From: Kryptolebias marmoratus
Taxonomy: Eukaryota > Chordata > Actinopteri > Cyprinodontiformes > Rivulidae
DNA length: 64,000 bases
NCBI RefSeq assembly: GCF_001649575.2
Contig: NC_051441.1
Span: 13,984,842 to 14,048,841, forward strand
Reading direction: 5' to 3'
Position 1 is the first letter of the stretch. Each line of letters starts with the position of its first letter. Shown here in pieces: positions 35,886 to 48,700 of this stretch. The position numbers and the translations under genes are program-made. The notes under the pieces are model-generated. The model saw only the letters and a program-made list of their open reading frames with translations. It was not told where the DNA came from and made no database searches.

Positions 35886-38800
35886 TACTCCTCAGCTCTC
35901 GTCCACTGTTGATTTTTAAGAAATAACATATTTTCACTAAAAGCAGAACACCCACCTATCAATGCTAAGACAGTGACTGTGACCAATTCAGTGATTCTTT
36001 GCTGTCAAGTCTTTACAAACAAGGTTAAAAAAAGAGACCATGAGTATGAAACATAAACATAACGAAACAAACAACAACCCATATGCAAGAAATGCTTTTT
36101 TTAAATTCAGCTAATACATGCCTTGTATTTTTTCACAACACCTCAGCAGCTCCAGTTTACAGCAAAAACACAGATGCTCTTAAGATGTTGGTTCACAACC
36201 CTTCAACTAAATCAAGTGCGTGTGTGTGGGGGGTTTACTGGACCGAAAACACAGTTTTATGGTGATTAGTTACAGCCTGCTTGTTTAAGTGATTCCACTT
36301 TTACATTACAAGTGAAGGTTAAGTGTTTAACCGTAATTTTCACCTGCAAATCTACAATAAATTTGCAATAATTTAGCAGTATGTGTTGTTTATGGTTTGT
36401 ACTGTAACTCTCATTGTTTATACTATACTGTACAATATTGGGTATTTAATGTATTTTGTTAAAGAAGAAAAATGGTTCTGACTGAATTTAAGTTCATTTT
36501 CATGAGACTTTTCATGAGGAAGTTCAATTTTTTGGTTGTTCGTGCTTTTGTCTCCATGGTATAGATTAAAAAAATGAATAAAGAGATTAATTTAAGTGTC
36601 CAACATTAGCCAACAAACATAGCATCCTCTAAGCCTACAACCCTTAGTCATGAATTAATCCACAGAAACAGCCAACAAGTCAGGGGAATTTATTAGCTCA
36701 GTGTTGAATCATTTATCAAACATCGTTTTATGTCTGCTTTCAGTGTACTTAGGTCCACATCTGAAGCTTCTCATGCAGAAAGAACATCTTTAATCACAAG
36801 CAAACATCTTAATGATTTACCACACAGGATGTGTAATTTGGCACAAAGCCATTTGCTTCTTAGAGGACAACTTCAGTGACAGAGTTTAACACAAACACTC
36901 GATGTAAAGGATCCAGTTAAACCGTAGACACTTAAACCCATTCACAGAATAACATCTATTATTGCTGGTTGAAGTACATAAATCAGAAATGTGTTAATCT
37001 GAGTTATCATCCTGTGGCGAATAAAAATGAATTAAAAAATGATTGTCCATCTGCCGAGGCTTCTCCCTGAGGAGCAGCGTTTTTTTTCATAGGTCATCTG
37101 TAACATCACACAAAGGTTTGTCAAGCTGCTTGGGCCTCTAATTCACAAAACATATGAAAAAAGTCTTTAAAAAATTACTTTATAAATTGTCAGTTTTATA
37201 ACTCTCCTTACAGATGCTTGAAGTTTGGTTCTTGCAGCATAGTTATATAATTTTTACAATTATTTGCAAGCGGCACTACTAGCTTAATTTTCAGTTTTTA
37301 ATACTTCTAATAAAGTTGGACTCTCTGCAGTATCTATATTTATTGAACAAACATATCAAGAAAGTATCATCTGCAGAAATTAATCTTGGTTATGCATGAC
37401 CATAAATGACTATTGTGTGTATGGACACACCAGAGGGAGAGGGCCAATTCTGCCAAAGTTGTGGAGAGACAGATTTTCCTCTCAACATCGTGGTGAGGGG
37501 AGACCACAAAGCCACGGCTGTGAGGCGACTTGCTGCAGGAGAGGATACAACTCCGATATGACTCCATTTCTTACTAAAGCCCCATTTGTAGCCAAGCCCA
37601 AGGGGGTTCCACACCCTACAGACATGTAATCACTGCAGTACAGTCACATGACCTTTGCAACGTCTCATTTCTGCCACTTCATCTGGATGCTTCACTTTTG
37701 TTGTCAGTGAGTGTTGCACTCAGAAGTTCTGTTAACCACAAGGAAAATTAAATATTGAACACCGAAACGTTGTATGACTCAACTATTTTTAACGGCTGAC
37801 AAAAATGTCAGTGGAAATGTTTTTGTTTGCCATTCTGTTCTGACATTTGTAGATCACTCTGAAGTTGCTTTTTGCATTTGTACAATCTTAACTGGATTGT
37901 CCCTTTAAATCCAAGCAACGAGGAATATTTTAACCAGATTTTTTGAAACTTGCACAATAGTCTATTAGGTCTATCTCTCTGAGGACTGGATTAACATTAA
38001 TGTGCACAGCAACAGGAAGGATGGATTACCTCTCTCACCTCATGCATCAATCCATAGTTCAATAAATAAGTCATGAGAACCCAACACAAGCTGGCTGTAT
38101 AGTGTGAAATACATTTGATCTATCTGAAAAGGTTCACTTTAAGGCCCTACAAACTCTTTTCCAAGAAAACATGTTTTTCTATTCCTCTTTTCTTCCAATA
38201 TATATCCTTGGGATGATGTTTGTAGATCACAAGAAAAAGTTACTTATAGAAGCCCATATATGTACAAACAGCTTTTTACAAATCTGTCTTCTTTCTCTTC
38301 CACTTCCGCATTTCAGCCTAGTTTTTTAATCTTTTTCTGTCTATAGTTTCTGTCCCTTTTGTTCATTTTTTTCAGGATGGGTAAATTTTTGTCCGCTTAT
38401 CTCCCCAAAGCCTGAGTCCTGTTTGACCTATTGAGTCACTTTATCTTCACCTTCAGAGTCCAATCAGATAACAGTGTCATCAGGGTTGACCTGTCTGTAC
38501 AGCAGTGGTGACATCTTTCTCATCCAACTTTTCTTACTCTCTAAATCTACTTTATTTGATGGATTAAATCCATGCAATAAGAAAGAATCCTAAATCAGCC
38601 CAAAACCGGTGCCAAAGACACCGAGCCCTGTCATTTTGTCAAAAGATGCTGCTTTATTTCATTAAATACAGGGACAGATTGGTTCTTATGAGCCTAAAAC
38701 ACAGCTTTAAAAGCAGTAACAAAAAGACGTTTAGTATTGTAAGGAGGCTGAAGCCTGGAAGTTTGTAGCTGCAGCTGGCAGCTGGTGGTTTAGGTCAGAG

Positions 38801-40404
38801 AGGAGGATGACTCAGTAGCTCAGAATGGCTGTACAGAAGCCTCTCGACTTGCCATTGTGCTCTAAACTTTCAATCAGGCCATGCATTACTGAAGAAATAC
38901 AAAAGTTTGTCAAATGTGAAATGCATCAATTTACTCTGAGAGGGTGGAATTTTCTGCCGAATGAGTCACAGCCTGAAGGAAATTTGAAGTGCAGAAATAA
39001 CCAGTGCCAATGAAGGGTTTACCAGAAATCAGTCTTTCTTTTGGAATTGAAATCATTTATACGATTGGCCGTGCTATTAAAATAATGATGTATAATTTAA
39101 TATTAAAGTCTCATATGTAGGTTGGTGAGTTTGAGGGCAAAACAAATCTGAAAGTACCTGACTATCACATTATGATAGCTCTAATTTGGCAAAATGTCGT
39201 TAAAATACAATCTGGTGACATGTCTTTATGCTGCTACAACTACTTTGTATATTTCTGGTTTCAGCCGGTACTCTTATAATGGCTTGTGCTATTGTATTTG
39301 ACTGTTAGACTGATAAATATTGGGACAACTTTCTTCTCACAGATCCTCTACCCACCAAACATGGTGGGTGAGTATGTCACCAACAAGAAGGCCTTTTATT
39401 CATGAGGTTTGTAAGACAAATACTGTAATTACACAAACTATTTGAATATTTGCAATCTTTTGTTTTCTTCCCAGAAAGATTTGGATAGAAAATTTGGCAT
39501 GCAAGGCAACAGGTAAAATGAATTTCTTCAAAAATTTCTAGTTTTATTGTTGTAAGTGGATTTCTAGGTTAAAAAATACTATTCAAATGAGACAACAACA
39601 TTTCCTATAAAGACTTGATAATCGTGCTGGTCTGTATCAGTGTGAACTGGGCTTTCGAGCAACATCTTTCAAGAACAGTTTATTTTTGGCTGCAAATCTA
39701 AAGCAAACTTAAGGGGAAAACACAAAAACAATGAATGAAGTAAAACAAAACTAACAAAATCACTCCAAATTTACATGAAAGGGAGCCTGAAAGAGTAAGC
39801 AGGTAATAAGTAACAGAAAAAAAATGAGAGTATAACTTAGCAAATTGATTTATAAATATAATCACAAAAAAGTTACATATTGTGTATCTGCAATTTTGTA
39901 CAATACCTGTTTTGTTTTTTCTTATTTGCACACATTGATTCTCACTTTAAAGCCTGTCACCATTAAAGGTCTTACTGCTGCCGCACACGTGTATTTGAAA
40001 CTATCACCTTAAAGATTGTAAAACTGGGGAGCAGAAATAAGCATGTTGTAAAACCGTTTCCACCATCAGTCAAAGAGACACTGTCAATAAAGGAAAGCCA
40101 GCATAATCCACCATGTTGGTCAATGGTTTAAGCATCAGTGAAGCAGCAGCCGATGTGAAATGAGTGATACTGCAGCCATCAATACACAGCACTGTATGTT
40201 TGAAAAGTGAGTTTACAATATCAGGTTTTAAAAAGTTTCAAGAGGTCTACATATATTAAATTTAAATGAGGAAATGAAATATAATCTAGGGAGCTAAGAC
40301 AACTAATTGCCATTTTTAACTTGTCATTGGCCCAGTCCATCATTCTTATATGCCTGAAAAAAAGCTACTTTTGTTCCTGTGTCAAAGCACTTTGCTGTAA
40401 CAAG
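35886..40404. other. Intergenic sequence, part 3
   Basis: AT-rich; no supported exon. Short frames near 37,370-37,630 on both strands show no family match. Confidence 0.5.
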
Positions 40405-40600
40405 TTTGGATAATTACAAGCCTGTTGCACCCACTCTCATCACATCGAAGCGCTTTGTGAGGTCGGGTCTGGCTAATACCCAACAACTGAACTCATTTCA
40501 GCTGGCTTAGCAATTAAATAGGACAATGAAGGATGCAATTACAACTGCTTTGACCCACCTAAATATCTCCAACACCTTTTGTGAGGGTGATGTTTGTTCA
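40405..40600 (+). mobile_element. Degenerate LINE reverse-transcriptase fragment
   Basis: A decayed translation reads NYKPVAPTLITSKRFVRSG, then, after damage, LNRTMKDAITTALTHLN. This resembles the RT pattern NYRPVALTS...NRSTDDAI.TALH.L. A stop and frame damage show it is dead. The following 200 bp may belong to the same element but was not recognised. Confidence 0.55.
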
Positions 40601-40810
40601 CTTTTTGAATTGCATCCATATTGGTCAAGTTTATGAGTTGGGTCTTGACCTGACCACCTGGCAGGATCTGCTGGAGCCGCTCTCCCAGTTTGAGGGTCAC
40701 AGCCCTGATTCTTCTGATTACCACTGAGGCCTTGACTTCCTCTTCCAGGGTTTGGGATTTCTCAAGCTTCACCTTCTTCTTAAGGTTGCCACAGATCTTC
40801 CTGTGCATTA

Positions 40811-42350
40811 TTACAGCCGCTTGGTTATGGCGTTCTGTTTTCTAAACTGAAAATACCAAACGGGTCTATCACTCCTGAATCAGGTGTCACATTGCTACTG
40901 ACAGTTTAAATAATTCAAACCCCGACGTAATTTCTTTTACAGTACTCATACCATTCATCACTTTGTCATGGCCAGCCTATCCTATTTCATAACTCAATAA
41001 TTTATACACCCAGTGAAGCCGTTTTGGTCAATGTAATCATTCAGCTTGTTCATTCTGGCAGCAAAAAAAAAAAAAAAATCTTCACGCAATTCTAATGTAA
41101 ATGATACAGCACTTTTTTTTGTTCCATTGTGTTTAAAGGTCAGGGAAGGCGAACGTAATGCAGCACCAATCAGAATCCAAGAAATTACATACAAATAGTA
41201 AAGCAGGTACGGTGCACGTTGTTTTCAGTATAAAACTCCCCCGATGTGTTGGTACCAAAAACCCCTGTCACATTGTTCTCCATACAGACTTTGAGATTCT
41301 GAAGCTTTGCATCACCCGAGGCTGAGCTGCAAAGTGCATTTCTGCTCAAAACAACTGTGGATTTTGTTCACTTTCACAGCCAACTTGCGCTGGATGAACA
41401 TTTACAGCAAGCCTGAAAATATGCGCATGGCAAAATGATCTTGCTTGAAAAAGAAAGCACAATTATAACAGTAACACCTCACCCGTGAGTTATACACCAA
41501 CATAATACTACTGCTTGCCAAGCAGAGGAAGCAGTTATTTTATCACCAGCTACGCAGAACATTAGTCACTTACACACTGATGCTGTTTGTGTCCATGATT
41601 TTTAGGTTGCATAATTTAAAGAGGTTGATTTTCAGTCAGACATCACAACAAACAAACCAATGATCAGAAAGAAATGATGATGTTTACCTGCACCTTACTA
41701 TATGAAAATGACAACAAAATATTATCTTGTACTTTAGTTAAGAACTCATTAAATTAATTTTCTACTACCATGGTTGTTGTGAATGACTCTCAGTTACTAC
41801 CACACAAACTGTAGCCCAGTATGACTGAATTTTAGCCAATTTTGTGTTTTCTAAGATTAGTTGACTGTAGTTGAATTTGGTTAGCTCCACAAATTATTCT
41901 AACAGAGACAAATGAACGCATGCGGCACACAGACATACTATCACCCACCGCCATGGAAAGCAGGCATTAAAAATCGACATATAAAGAAACCCCATTTTGC
42001 AATGTGTTTTATTAAACAACAATTATGTACAAATGTATTTTTCACAGGACATGTAAAATATTACATCTCAAAGTGGTGTAAATGGCTTCGGGTGCATCTG
42101 TACAAATATCCCACTATGATACTGTCAGTGTTCACACAAAACTGAATAAACACCCTTCTGAAATTCAAGCAGTTTTTAAATCCAAACTCTCCTGATGATT
42201 GCAGTAGATTTTTGTCCTGACTCATTCACAAAATTACACGTTTCTTCTTGATTTTGTAATGACTGTGGCCCTACGGCAATAAAGTGGTATTGTAAACGAA
42301 GGCTTAAAACCCATTCAAATTCAAAGCACAATCATGCAATTCCCTGAGAC
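40811..42350. other. Intergenic sequence 3' of mgat5b
   Basis: AT-rich, with an A16 run near 41,065 and one family A repeat (41,765-41,965). No exon found. Confidence 0.45.
41765..41965 (+). repeat. Dispersed repeat family A, copy 3
   Basis: Contains TGTGAATGACTCTCAGTTAC, ATGACTGAATTTTAGCCAAT, TTTGTGTTTTCTAAG and a degenerate GTAGTTGAATTTGGTTAGCTC in the family order. Truncated at both ends relative to the 62.6-kb copy. Confidence 0.6.
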
Positions 42351-42356
42351 TTTATT
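42351..42356 (-). terminator. mgat5b: Candidate mgat5b polyadenylation signal AATAAA
   Basis: TTTATT on the plus strand, 160 nt beyond the stop codon. A further minus-strand AATAAA occurs at 42,008-42,013. Confidence 0.4.
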
Positions 42357-42516
42357 AAAATGTTCCCTTCTTAGCAGCCTTTCCTAGGTCAGTGCCAAAA
42401 GTCACCTTTTAACGCATCGCAGCCTTTTCAGCTCAAAGGTTCATTGCCAAAACTTGGACAGTTTGGATCTTTACAAGCGCCGTAAACGAGCCTCCTTCTA
42501 CACGCCCCACCTTTGG

Positions 42517-42715
42517 TCATAGGCAGTCCCTGCACAGCGCTACCTGTCCCTTACGATAGTCCCTGCAGGGGCAGAGACGCTGGTATTTGGGACTGGAGCC
42601 GGCGCAGCTGAAGAGCAGCGGGTCGTGCTGCAGACCGCATTCGGCATGCTCTGCAGAGAAGGCAGGAAGGAGGTGGTTCATCTCCGACTCCAATCCTTCG
42701 CACTGAAACTCCAGC
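42517..42715 (-). CDS. mgat5b: mgat5b last coding exon (visible residues 385-450, stop TGA)
   Basis: Acceptor GTGCCCAG before GCTGGAG. It encodes LEFQCEGLESEMNHLLPAFS, AEHAECGLQHDPLLFSCAGS, SPKYQRLCPCRDYRKGQVAL and CRDCL, then TGA at 42519-42517. The cysteine-rich C-terminus ending in C-x-x-C-L is the family hallmark. Confidence 0.96.
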
Positions 42716-45700
42716 CTGGGCACAGAGGTAGGTGATGAACACATGGTTAACAGCGTGAGGACAAAGAAAAAAAAATCTCTTAACGATTCAACACTGATGT
42801 TAGAACAAATGCCTCAAGGTATTCATGATGATTTGACACACAGATTTATTATTCATGTGACAGTGTTGCCTTTAAAACCTTGCAGATGGATGGGAAATCC
42901 TAGCCAGAGCCAGCAGGTTCTGATATATGTTAAACTGGAGAGAAATTTTGAAACTAGAAGTGCAAATGAGGCATGAAACTGTTTGGAAGGAGTCCAATAT
43001 ATTGTTTGCAGGATGGGCTCAATGACATGCATTTTTAAAATGAGTCCAATAACACATTTAATTTCAAACTGACGGGGTAAATCGAGCTTTGGACATGTAT
43101 ACATCACATTTCCTTTTTCCTAGCCAGCCAGCTTCACGAGAAGTATTATTATTCCCTATCCATAAACCGATGGAAATGAAAAATAAAAGTATCTTACGCG
43201 CTGAAGGCTTCCTTAATGTTGATGAAACGATACAAGGCAGGTTCGCAGATTAGCCCTTCAGTCTGGCATGCCTCCACACACGATTGGCCTTGCAGTGATG
43301 ACAACAGCCGCAGAGCAGAAAGAGGAGGCCACGATGGGAAGGAGCTGGCATTGGAGGCCCAACTGAGGACTCTGGAGTCGGTCAGGGGGATAAACGGACC
43401 TCCGAGCAGAGCCCAGGATGTGTTTACTGGAGGGAAAGGGACCTCTGGGGAACAAAAGTCCTGCAGATATAAAGGTGAAAATCAAGATCAGTAACATTTT
43501 AAAGTTCAGTTTTTATGTTTTTTAAAATCTAATAACTGCTATACTATACTAAATTGATAAATGTGAATATTAAACACAATTTTCTCCTTTAACAAGTTGT
43601 TCAAATGAGCTGTGAATAACTGTAATTAAAATTACAACTGAGACAGTGTTGCACTTTAATGAAAACAAAGGCGCTAATCATAAATGAGACGTCTTCCAGG
43701 AAAAGAAATGGATGCAGAAATGTCTCTGAATAACAAATAAGATGTTGAGGCAGAATTCAGCTCTGGTGTGCAGCCAGATTAGATCACCAACACCCCCACC
43801 GCCCCTCCAGCTGGGCCTATTAATAAAACCCAGGTAATAACATTTCTCTGACATGTCCCTCTGGCCTCTAGACCCGTTTATTAAACAAGCTCCTCATGCC
43901 CACAGGCAATAACCGAGCTTCCAATCTCCCCTATCTGAGCTGCACTTTCTCTCCTAAACACAGACGACATCCTTGATCTCTCTCTCTCTCCTCTCTCACT
44001 CATGAAAAGGTGCAGGATCAAAAAAGCTTGCTACTTAAACACGTCCTTCTACATGTAGAAATATAATGTGGTGCTTAAAATGTGTAAATCTTTCAATTCT
44101 CTTTTTTAATTTTTTATTGTAACATAATCATTTTTTGTTTTGTTTTGTTTTTTGTGAAGATGTAAGAGTATGACTTCACCTTTATTATGTAATTAAAGCT
44201 AAAAATGTCTTTTAGAGGTCACTATTATTCACCATTGCAGTATAAATATTAGTAGCCCTGTAAGTTTCGATAATGCCATTCAGACACTTGATGAATTCTT
44301 TATACAGTAGCTTTAATGAATTGAATTGTATTATAGTAGTACATATAGTATTATAGTGTTATATAATTCATTTTGATGTACATGTCCATTTCCAGCTGTA
44401 TTAGCCACATTATTTTATGTCAATATTCTTCATCCAGTTTACTGAGAGGAAATCAATTAGCAACTAAACAAATACCATACATGAAATACTAAATAAAACA
44501 GAAAATCCAGCATGAGACAACACATCAATTCTTAGTTTGCTAATGGTCTTTAGTTCAGTCATTTATAAGTATTATTTTTTGTAAATTTTAGGTAAACTCA
44601 TCCCTGACCCACTCAGAATTTAAAATATATTTTATCACATTTTTCTGCTGTAGACAAAGACAAGAATGAACCTAAACTGATAGCTTTTAGTTTTTTGATG
44701 TGGTGTTCTACAGAGAAGGTTATGAACAATTATTATCTTCCCTGTTGAAGATAGCTTTTTGAACAACCTCAGTTTGGAGAAACAAAGTTTGTTCCTGACT
44801 GAACTGATGAGGTAATGGCTAGTCCGAGTGGGACTAAGAACAAAACGGATTGTTGACGTCGCAAAACACTTGCAGTGTCAAAGATTTTCTAGTAGTTTAT
44901 GCAAACACTATTTTTTAACTTTACATCAAGGTCAGTTTTACATTACATGGTTATTTACATACAGTTTCATGGGGTTTTTGCAAGTGTAAAAAGCAGCTGT
45001 AGCACTTCCAGTGCTTTATTTTCATCTGATTCCATTTGAATCTGTCAAGGAATCAGGTTCCTTCACTAAATAAGAGCAATGAGCCTCACCAGTTTAAAAT
45101 ATTCTATTTTCATTACCTGTCAGGTATTAAACAAGGTATTATTTTAGATAAATGTAGTCAAAACAAATGAGTGAACCATCAGATAAATAATGCTAAATTG
45201 GTGAGTTGCCCTGGGGATCATTTTACAGAAAAAGGCTGAGCTGTTGTGACACTTTCTGCTGACGCATGATGCTGACAGAGAGAGTAGAGCTCAGAGTGGG
45301 AAGACCAGGATGATAGATTCATTCAGAAAGGAGAAAAATTAGGTTAAGATATGTGTGAAGTGTGGTGAGTTATATAGATAAAATTGGGGTAAAAAAAAAA
45401 GTCTCAGCAAAGCTAAGACAAAAGAAAAGATGGGGCAGTTTGATTGGGAGTCTGCCCTCGTACGGGCGAGTGTAGGAGTAGGGGGGGTCATGGTTTCAGT
45501 CAGTCACGGCACGGTGAGCGTGAGTGTTTGTGTTATTTCTGACAGCTTGGGGAGAGATGGAGCCAGAGCCAAAGAACAGAGGCTAACATTTCCTTAACCT
45601 CTGACTGCCAAACAGGATCACAACTTGACAGAAACCACACAGGACAACAGCAGCTGTAAATAAAACACTTGCAAATGTGTGTTTCTGTAAAAGTCTTCTT

Positions 45701-48700
45701 TTTTTTTGTTAGATTGCAAAGTTTTGGTAGGAGAAATACCAATTACAACAGGAACTTTGCTCTGATTACTAGTTAGTGCATGTTTGAATGTTTGTAAAAT
45801 GTGGATAAAATATCTATCAACCCAAAAAAGAAAGTATCAGCAGATACAATGTTATGACCAAGCATCCAAAATAATTCCTAGAAAAGGTGAATTTTATTGT
45901 TTTAACTATGTATATTTAGGAATACATGAAAAACAAAAGACTAATGCTTCTAAGACTTTGCTGCTCGGTTTGACCAAATATTGGGTCAAACATTTGGTCA
46001 AACCAACTCAACCAGTGACCCAACAACTTTAACTGTGCATCAGTTTTAGTGAGTACCAAGAAATATAACAACTAATATAGACTTTGGAGACATAGTTCAC
46101 CACACTGAACAATTTCTCATGGAAGTTCTTGTTGATTTGATTAAAAAAACCCACCTGATTCTGAATGTAGGCATGAACTCTTTCAAGCATTCCTTCGCAG
46201 GTGTACTCATATGGCAGGAACGGCTCCACCTGTAAATACAGATGTGCTCAAACATAAAGAAGGAACACAGGAAGTCAGCGGTTGTGTGTGTGTATATGTG
46301 TGTGTTTGTGGATCAAGAACCAAGCCATGGTAATTACAGGAAGTGAGCATCTGATAGTTAATCCAAGCTGACATATTCATTAGCGTAATTGTGGAAGGCT
46401 TATATCATGCCACAAGCTTCACAATAAAATCAATGACCTAATACATCAAAGGTGACAGCTTTGAAAATTAATTTCATTATTTTTTTTAGTGATGAATGCA
46501 TCAATGCATCAAACAATGGACTGAACTGACAGCGAACCGCAGGTCGTCGAGCACCAAGGAGAGCCTCTTGGTTGTAGCCCGGGTCCTTTGAGCGCTGTTA
46601 TCGGTGCCTCTGTTGAAACCTGTCACTCGTCATCCAATTTCTCACTAAAGAAAAAGGTTTAAATTCCCTGAAAGGACGCTGATCAATAACTGCTCTTCTT
46701 TCTAGTATTTCATTCAAGCAGACACACAGAGAGCCCGCCAGAGGCAAAAAAGAAGAACTTGATGTGGAAAAATGAGTCCACGTTCATATCTTTGGGGACA
46801 GACGTAACAAATTTTAAAACCTATTGCGGTTTGATGATATCAGTAATTATGAAAAACGGCAGGATAGAGTCTTTCCTGCTGGGACCCTCTGTGTCGATCC
46901 CTCTCTGAGATGACTCCCATGGCAGCTAAGCTGAGAATTCACTATTTACTATCAGGCCACCAAAGAGCCCTGGCTTTTAAATTGATAAATAGTTCCTTTT
47001 AGTGTTGTGTTCCTTTTAGCACTCTCTTATTACTTGATTTCATCTGAGTTTAATGAAATGTATCTGGCACTTCATCAGCTATTCCACAATGCTATTTACC
47101 TTTTGGGCAGCTTTTATTTTTATATGAGAGAATGAGTGAAAAAAAGGAAAAAAAGAGCTACATGGAGAGTGATTTGAATTCAGAAGCAGAAAAGCATTTT
47201 CTGAATGACTGTACAATTTCTATAACTGACTTCATCTCTTGGCCTTGAAAATATGTGGGGATCATTTATCATTTCCTGCCTTCGCAGATGACATTAAAGT
47301 AAATATGTTTTCAGCTAGCTCAGCTGCTAGCAGCCATATTTAGAAGCTGGTGCAGAAGATCAGGCCGATGTTAGGCTTTTCAGGACATCTACGTTGGTTG
47401 AGACAATTATAATGTGCACCAGTATTTTAATAGTAAAACCAGAAGCCATTTCTGATCAAAACAATAGTTCCATTATAAACAAACACGGCCAAACCTTGTC
47501 TAGAAATGATTTAAAAGTGTTAAACTGGCTGAAAATACCTGAAGGGAAACTCACTGGAGGTGTATTTTGTTTTTTTTATGCTATGTTCATTTGAGTTTCT
47601 TTGAATTATAATGAGTTTTGGTATTTTGTTAATTTAATTACATACTTGGTTTTAATTTGTACCACTGGTGCCACTAGATGTCCTTGATTCCAGCTCCTTT
47701 CAAACCACCTGTGTCCCATTAGTAATCAGCACACTTGCTGTCTTTCAGTAATCATCTGTTTCAGTACATATCCCGTTTTTTACCTGTTCTCTGTTTACAC
47801 ATGTATCTCGCTGGTTTGCTTCTGTTCGCTTTCGTTCTATTAATTGTGTCAAGTTTTTGGTAATTAATTGAATGGAGGCTTTTCAAAGACTTTTGGGGCT
47901 TTCTGTCATTTGTGCTTATTTTGTCTGCTTTGCGTATTTGAAAAAGAATTTAACAAAACAAACCGAACCTTCGGAGGTTTGTTTGCTTGGCTTTGCATGC
48001 CATAATAAAAAGCTTGCTCGACTTTTTGCAAAGGTAGCACAGTTTACTCAACAGCTCATATAAAGATCATTGATCAAAATGACTGTACATAAAAAAAAGT
48101 AACCGAGTTGCCAGGCAACAGAGACTGTGAGAACTTAATGCTCCTACTAGTCAATAAATAGCCTAACACAGCCTCTTGTAAACTATTCAAATTGGGCTTT
48201 TCTTAGGAGAAAGCACACAAAATGCAATGTCTTAATGAGCAAGATGTAAAAGTGCTGCTGAGCAGAATTTGTGACAGAAATAAAAATAAGGGGTTTACAG
48301 TATTTACAATCTTAAACAATACAGCTAGGGGACAGTTTATGAACAATTAATATCTCACTTAATGTAGATATTTCTTAGAACAATCTCAGTTTGGAAAAAA
48401 AAAAGTTTAAATCAGACAGTATTGATGAGCAAACAGTTAACTCATCAATCCAGTCAGAATTAAACTATTTCTCCAAACCGAGGCCATTCAAAGAACTATC
48501 TACAACAGGTAAGATATTAATTGTTCACAACCTTTTCCCAGAATTCCTCTTCAAAAAGCCTGAGTCATTGCTTGAACAACAAAGCAACAATCTGAGCCGT
48601 ATACTGTAGACATGCTTAGCATTTCTTGTCATTTTTTAAGCCTATTTTTCACAAACAAGTTCCATATTTTTTTTAGATGTAGTATTCTTATAAAACCCCA

